From positions 132,651,917 to 132,715,916 of the forward strand of contig CP136066.1 in assembly GCA_032622095.1 (NCBI GenBank): a DNA stretch of 64,000 nt, given 5' to 3'. Made by a program: the position numbers and the translations under genes. Below are positions 58,293 to 64,000 of this stretch, one piece after another. The number at the start of each line of letters is the position of its first letter. The stretch's first letter is position 1. This stretch comes from Siphonodentalium dalli (lineage: Eukaryota > Mollusca > Scaphopoda > Gadilida > Siphonodentaliidae). The notes under the pieces are model-generated. The model did not search any database. It saw nothing but the letters and a program-made list of their open reading frames with translations, and was not told the DNA's origin.

Positions 58293-58722
58293 TTACGCGC
58301 GCCGCGTGTATACTGGTGTCGAAATTCTTGTTTCGGCTAAGCGCTGGAGTTTACGCTGGGGGTTATATTTTTAGATATTAGGAATTTTTTGGACGGATTT
58401 AAAAGTCGAACTGCGCGACCCAGAGGCCGAGTCCGGTAAAAGGTGTAGTTGGGAATTTCAATTTCGTTTATTGTCTTTACATTATAATGTCAATAACGTT
58501 GATTTTTGGTTTGTGACAAGCTATGTCAATTACAAATAAAAGAAATGAAAAAGATAATTTGTAAGTCTTATATTTCAACTTTTATAGGCATTTTTCGTTC
58601 GGCAGCCCACTGGGGGGTTGTGGTCGGAGACGACCGAGTCGGTCGTCGGTTCGTTTAGTAGGTGCTGGTTGTTATTGTTATTTTAACGGAATTCGGAGTT
58701 GGTCATTCCCAAAACCAATATA
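58293..58722 (+). repeat. Duplicated segment, copy B (left part)
   Basis: Matches copy A up to AACCAATATATTTT, where H2 sequence (TTTTGAGACTTCG) begins. The continuation is at 60029-60095. Confidence 0.85.
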
Positions 58723-60028
58723 TTTTGAGACTTCGTATATGTGTGTGTGTGTACTTCATAGAATCCAAAACGCGTGTACAGATTGAGCTCAAACTTCCTA
58801 TGTAAGTGTCAAATCACACCGACACGACCGTGGTCGCAGTTTAGAAAAGCTAAGAGCACCCGTTCTCCAATCTCAAATCACCGCAAAGGCACGGCGTGGG
58901 TTAATCAAGTGATTATTTAATGAGCGTTTGTTTTTGACGCATCTCTATAAAGAGCGTCTGTTTGCCATTCAACGCTATTTGCATCTGCAGAGAGATATTC
59001 GGAACATACATTAAATTTAAAAAACATTTGTTTCTGACCAACCCTGTGAGCACGGATGGCGCGCTTTGTTTTTACAGTATATAGTTATATACCGAAATCA
59101 TCCCAGATAATCACGAATATAGCATCAGATTTCTCCCCAGATATACCGTTATAAAAAGCTACTGGAATCTGCCAATCTACGGGAAATTCCAGGGAATGCC
59201 GATTGAGCTCAAACTTGCTACCCACGGGAAGTGTCATATATATATGAGTGTGTCCTTTATAGACTCGAACCGATTGAGCTCAAACTTGCTAAATAAGAAA
59301 ATAGCCCCCAAGCCGTAAATATCAACAACAACGATATTGCTACCTACGGGGAGCAACGTTATTAGCATCTGCAGAATTATGCAGAGAGAAAATGCTTTCC
59401 TATTTTTAGAACGCAACACATGTTTACGTCGCGTTGGTGATTGAGGTTCACAACGGGGTTAATTGTCTGTCCGCTCTTTGCGACGATGAGGTTCACGGCG
59501 GGGACCAACACTCACAATTTCGTCTTTTGCATCAGATACCAACACCTCGACCGATCGGGACGAAACTTGGTACGTGAGTGTAGTTTGACCAGGTGATCGT
59601 CGCTGTCGTATTGGCGAGCCCGTGCGACGCCCGTGCAGCGCATGCGCAGACGAGATATCGGAAACGGGTGGAGCTATCGACTTGAAATTTGGTATGTGAA
59701 TGTATCTTGCGCCGGGTACAAATTTTATCGGGTCGCCGAGCCCGTGCGACGCCCGTGCAGCGCATTCGCAGACGAGATCTCGGAAACGGGTGGAGCTATC
59801 GACTTGAAATTTGCTATGTGAATGTATCTTGCGCCGGGTACAAATTTTATCGGGTCGCCGAGTCCGTGCGACGCCAGCTTCGCGCATGCGCAGACCAGAT
59901 CTCGGAAACGGGTGGAGCTACCGGGTACAAATTTTTCTTATTGAAACGCGTGGAGCTAAAAATTAAAAAAAAATATTTTAAAAATGTCATGTTTCGGACA
60001 AGCCGCCGGTGGCGGGCTAACCTGCTAG
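58721..60028 (+). mobile_element. Helitron family H2, copy g, inserted in duplicated segment copy B
   Basis: H2 begins within ATATATTTTGAGACTTCG (the first few bases are merged with the target) and ends with the CCGCCGGTGGCGG hairpin, GCTAACCTG and CTAG (60025-60028). The next base resumes the host segment TATTCTATAATTAC, as in copy A. It contains two and a half 122-bp units and an NRF1-like site at 59881-59892. Confidence 0.85.
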
Positions 60029-60095
60029 TATTCTATAATTACAATCATGGGTATATAATATATGATCTTGAGCGCGTTACCATTTCTGACATTGG
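60029..60095 (+). repeat. Duplicated segment, copy B (right part)
   Basis: TATTCTATAATTACAATCAT through AGCGCGTTACCATTTCTGAC, then GGTTTTCTTGT, continue the match to copy A after the Helitron. Confidence 0.85.
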
Positions 60096-60479
60096 TTTTC
60101 TTGTGGCAATTGGCTCTCATATAAATAGAACGCATTTTCGCCCATGATCATATCCAGAGCTTGTATAGTCCTGAATGTGCCACTTCTCAATACCGCCTGG
60201 TAGCCGACTTTCTGCGCAAAATAGTCCACTCTCTTAATGTCCACTCTCTATCTGTAGTGTTATTTGACGACTTATTTGATATAATAATTGTGTACGATTC
60301 AGGTTCTTTGATCACCAAACATCCGAAAACATTAATGAGCCAATCAACCGATTTGAATGACATTAATATGTATACTTTATTGCCTCCACTATCGGAGAGT
60401 TATATTTAAGTAACATAGTTATATACAAATCTAATATACAAAAATGACAGTGGAATATAAGTACATTTAAAGAATATGA
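60096..60479. other. Unassigned sequence
   Basis: An 82-aa open frame (60161-60409) shows no recognisable family; no other feature. Confidence 0.4.
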
Positions 60480-60730
60480 CAACACAATATAAAGAGCGAT
60501 TACGCACATATATAGTTACACGCACACACACTGAGTCTCAGACACATGCAACCACCCAACCACGCACAAGCGTACACGTAAACACGTCCAGACACTCCTA
60601 TACATAGACGACCTTATAGACAAGCATACACGCGAAATAGACATACAGACAGACAGGCAGACAGTCACATAATTATCTAGACAGACATGCATGCTGACAG
60701 ATAAACGTGCAGACAGGAAGAAACACGGCT
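60480..60730. repeat. Cryptically simple CA/CAGA-rich sequence
   Basis: Runs of ACACACGC and ACAGACAG words (for example AGACATACAGACAGACAGGC) without a fixed unit. Confidence 0.7.
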
Positions 60731-61625
60731 GACAGGCATGCAGATGTAACTGACCGACACTGCTTATACTTATAGTAATCTGTCTCGAAAACGGCATATT
60801 TCGCACCTTTGTTGTCGCCTCGCAACATAATTGTACTATTCGAGTTAAAGTGTCTACTAAAGTCAATATTTCGGCCATGTGTTAATTTCATATAGATATT
60901 TTAGAGACTATTCTTTTTCGGTGTTACAAAACAAAACAAAATGTCACCGGCCAAAAACTTATCCCCGACTGAACACGCAAAGCGATCGATTAATCATCAC
61001 CGCTAAGTAATAATCCTCAAAGTCCAAATAAAAAGCATTAGAGTCCCACGAAATCTAAATAGCATTATCCTATATAAAAGTCTGAAAACTATCAATGGAC
61101 GCGACCATGTTGATCCGCTCATGTATAATGACACTATAGTACGTTTACGCAATGAACATACAATGCAATCGAGGGGGTTGCCCAAGGCTTTAGGGTGGGC
61201 CCCCCGGAGAACAATAGCATCTACTTGCAAATGTGACTAAGAAGTATTCGACAGACGTTAATCTAGTATATTATGATAGGGATCTGTTTAAAATAATAGT
61301 GATTAAGTTATTGTATTGCGAAATGTATTGTGTTAGGATACGTGTGAAACCTGTCATTTACCTGATATGAAATAGTTAGTGTTTAATGGACCACACTAAG
61401 TATGTGTCTTTGGTCGTGAGGCGAAGTATGTGTAAATCGCGACTTTGGCCAATCGGTACACGTAAGACAACAACGCGGTATATAATATCTATCCACGCAA
61501 CGGTGAACGGTGTACCCATGTCCGCTTGTGTCAAATCTTTATTAAACATCAAACCTTTCGAAATGTATTAAGAGATATGCATAAGTACTGGGTAAAATGT
61601 GAAGATCCTATTGTCTATGTCTCAT
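60731..61625. other. Unassigned sequence
   Basis: An open plus-strand stretch around 61060-61205 (reading GRDHVDPLMYND) has some resemblance to the C-terminal region of LINE proteins, but is too short to assign. Nothing else. Confidence 0.3.
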
Positions 61626-61692
61626 AATTGATTGATTGATTGTTTATTTAACTCAGCGCCACAATTAAGTGGCGAATACAGAGTTAATTAAC
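61626..61692 (-). mobile_element. Retroposon 3' tail, minus strand
   Basis: On the minus strand the order is CGCCACTTAATTGTGGCGCT (stem-loop), GAGTTAAATAAACAATC, then an (AATC)n run. This is the 3' end style of LINE/SINE retroposons with tetranucleotide tails. The body upstream on that strand has no recognisable ORF. Confidence 0.55.
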
Positions 61693-64000
61693 ACTGGAAA
61701 TGGAAAGGAATGTATTGAAAATAAATTTCAGTTGCCTCCAATCAGGTGACAAAACGCGAAAATTTCGCTTTTATCACAAGAATGCATGGTGGTATATTAT
61801 GAACACATTTTATCAAAACAATAAGGAGTACCATGGCCTATCTTCAATAAATTCTAAACCTGACCTATATGGTTTACATATTCTGTAGCCGAGACTGTGT
61901 TTATGGCTGGAAATAATATTTGGTTATATTCACCAAAGCCACGTATACGCGAAAAGTACCACAATTTCTACAACCTCATCACCGCGTTTACCCCTTATCC
62001 ATAATGTTACATATAGCTATTGTACACAAAACAACAAATAGCAACAGTTAGCGAATGTTCAACGCTGAAATAACAGCTTTAAACGATTATCCCCTACTAT
62101 TTAGCACAGTTACGTGGGTGGTATTGGTATTTTCCAACAAAACGATACTGAAAACTAATATTGTGCATTGCATGGTAGTACATTCCAGTTGTAAAGTGGG
62201 GACTGATGTAATTTGAAAAAAAATGTCTTCTAATAAACCGGTTTGGTAGCAGCGTAAAATTTAGTCTTAAATAAACTGCAAGATGTACATTATCTTTGAT
62301 CTAGTGAGATATGGCGATAATCTATTGAAGAGATGAGTGTTTCTTTGCAGCATGATAAGCATTGTGACATAATTATGTGTATGGTATATTATCACGGAGA
62401 GTGTAGCAAATTCCATAAATGTAACTAGTCTTTATACCACAAGGGTGTGCACTTCAGTTTATGTGTTACATTCAATAATTAATCACAATGCCAAATGAAA
62501 CTACCATACACTGCGTGGCGAAACATGGCTTTGTGTGTTGCAATACCAAAATTAGTATATTTTGGCCGGACAGTTGGGTGTTGGATAAGCAGAAAACCCG
62601 AACTTTAAAGACGTAAACCACAGGGTTTGACATGCGTTGCAGTGACCAATAAATCCTTCAGATGGATCTGTTTTAATTATCTGTGTACATTTAGAGCTAC
62701 TAAACAACATACATGTACTTGTACATTAATAATACGTATTTTCACTCCTAAATGGTTATCAAATATGTTGCTTTCGTCGTGGAATGTCTTGGAGTTGAGG
62801 CCATTTTGACAGCCATTTCGTGGCCGTGATGGTATTATTTTCTGTCCGTGTCACTATATTCGCTCCCGTGTTATAATTTCGCGCATACTTGTATAACTGC
62901 GTAATTCCTATGCCACAACATATCGTATACTTACTTTCAAATTTACGTCAGACCCCACCCCTATCCAGGGTGCTGTAGAACATTTTCCCCAGTGCGGATT
63001 TTGGATATGTTATACACGAAGATCTCCTCTTTCCAATGAAATCAAATTTAGCTTGTTAAGATCCCCCCCCCCCCCCTGGTAGACCTTTTATTTTCAGCCC
63101 CGACAGCCAGACTATCGTGGTTGATCAGAAATCACAGGAACACCCCCTCGCCTTCAGTATAATACACCCTCAAAGAATATCACCCCCAGAATTTTAACAG
63201 TCCTTTTCAGATTTTTATGACCCCATTTTTGAATGGTTTATATCTTTCGGCAGGTCTTGTACGTGTAAAAACGAGAACAGCTTACCACTACCACCAAAGC
63301 AATATGCGTATGTTGGTACAGTAAGACGAGTTATATAGTAATTTGTTCAGTTCTATGTACACCGGGTATTCACATTCACCCATATTGGGTGAGAGGCAGG
63401 TTGTCTGGTTGTGGGGCAAAATGCGACACTCGGGTGCAACCAGTAAGAGAAATATTTCTGATTATAGGCATCTTAGTTCTATGTTCGACCGGGGGTGTGG
63501 GGCAGCGGGGGGTGGGGGGGGGGGGGTATCACACAGTAGTCTTCGTCCTGTCAACATCGCGAAAATTGGAAATTCAAATTTTTTTTACTCTAAATTTTGT
63601 CGAAATTGGTGAAATGTTTTGGCAAATTTTTGGTGCCATCTGAATTGTGTGTTCGATGGCCACCCTACAGTAGTCGGCGAATCGTATGCATAGCGAAGAA
63701 TAAGTAATGAATGTGTCGAATAAAGAATAAGTAACCAATGTACCTTAGTAGTTAAATTTACCTACGAATTATTTAGATAACGATGCACACTGGTTATTGG
63801 GTATCTACTTGACTCCGTATATAACAATAACCATCGTTACCCCAATATTTCTTGGTTAACTACTTTCAAAGTGTTGCTGTGAATTTCAAACTTGTCGTAA
63901 GGACATCAGGGTCACAGGAAGAGATTTAGAAATGAGTTGTCATGCATAAAATACCAGATTGTGTTATCTCTAGTTTCAGTAAACTTGTGTGCGAATGTCG
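61693..64000. other. Mostly unassigned sequence with C and G tracts
   Basis: No gene is recognised. A C tract ending CTGG at about 63065-63079 and a G tract around 63505-63525 resemble the ends of the G-tract MITE family, but no matching partner or target duplication was found. Confidence 0.4.

Noticed and set aside
51840-59925. ORFs up to 152 aa such as those reading GNGWSYRLEIWYVNVSCPGY and the minus-strand KIRIRGKIHSHSKFQVDSST
   Set aside because: Both strands of the 122-bp Helitron unit are open; the products are shadows of the tandem unit, not conserved proteins.
61060-61205. Possible LINE C-terminal fragment
   Set aside because: Fewer than 50 codons with only vague similarity; not supportable without a search.
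63065-63525. A third G-tract MITE between the C tract and the G tract
   Set aside because: The C tract precedes the G tract, the opposite order to the known element (G run first, C run last), and no flanking duplication is seen.

Overview
This is about 64 kb of AT-rich eukaryotic, non-coding-dominated DNA from an animal genome. There are no dense ORFs, GT-AG-type splice signals appear at the one gene-like locus, and almost everything recognisable is a transposable element or satellite. Tandem-core elements with subterminal inverted repeats resemble the bivalve 'pearl'/Helentron-derived elements, and a Jockey/CR1-type LINE is present. A marine invertebrate, plausibly a mollusc or other lophotrochozoan, fits best; that assignment is inference from repeat style only.

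Layout. 1-10356: three tandem-core elements (here HINE-A) built from ~154/164-bp monomers. The middle one is cut by a TTAA-site MITE (1728-2163) and by a 2.3-kb inverted-repeat element (2931-5222) that itself carries a palindrome-rich block and a second copy of the MITE. A 1366-bp hAT-type element with perfect 8-bp target duplications lies at 5831-7196. 11491-14207: a very young 2717-bp element with 306-bp inverted repeats. 14610-18709: more TTAA MITEs, a second tandem-core element (HINE-B) and a 1.56-kb piggyBac-type element. 18879-27773: ten non-autonomous Helitrons joined head to tail, including a ~3.65-kb near-identical tandem duplication. 28363-29792: a Harbinger-like element with a paralogous empty site nearby. 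31076-32800: the only protein-coding-looking host locus, two candidate exons in frame across a GTGAGT...CAG intron, encoding a Cys/His-rich protein of unknown function.

34860-35430 is a ~105-bp minisatellite. 35695-45882 is a 10.2-kb long-inverted-repeat element whose ~1.45-kb arms each contain about three ~360-bp subrepeats. Its left arm has been hit by a third tandem-core element (HINE-C) and a Mutator-like element, and its centre holds a 5'-truncated LINE with an intact 443-aa reverse-transcriptase ORF; the right arm preserves the pre-insertion sequence. 45900-51275: flanking repeats, a mariner-like MITE, a G-tract-ended MITE and minisatellites. 51276-60028: a second Helitron region, interrupted at 56850-58720 by another TTAA MITE and a duplicated host segment. 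60029-64000 is mostly featureless.

No cellular operon, rRNA, tRNA or CRISPR is seen. The elements form a stratified record of nested insertions, several of which can be verified inside the window because an uninterrupted paralogue of the target survives. All boundaries and identities are by eye; no database search was possible.
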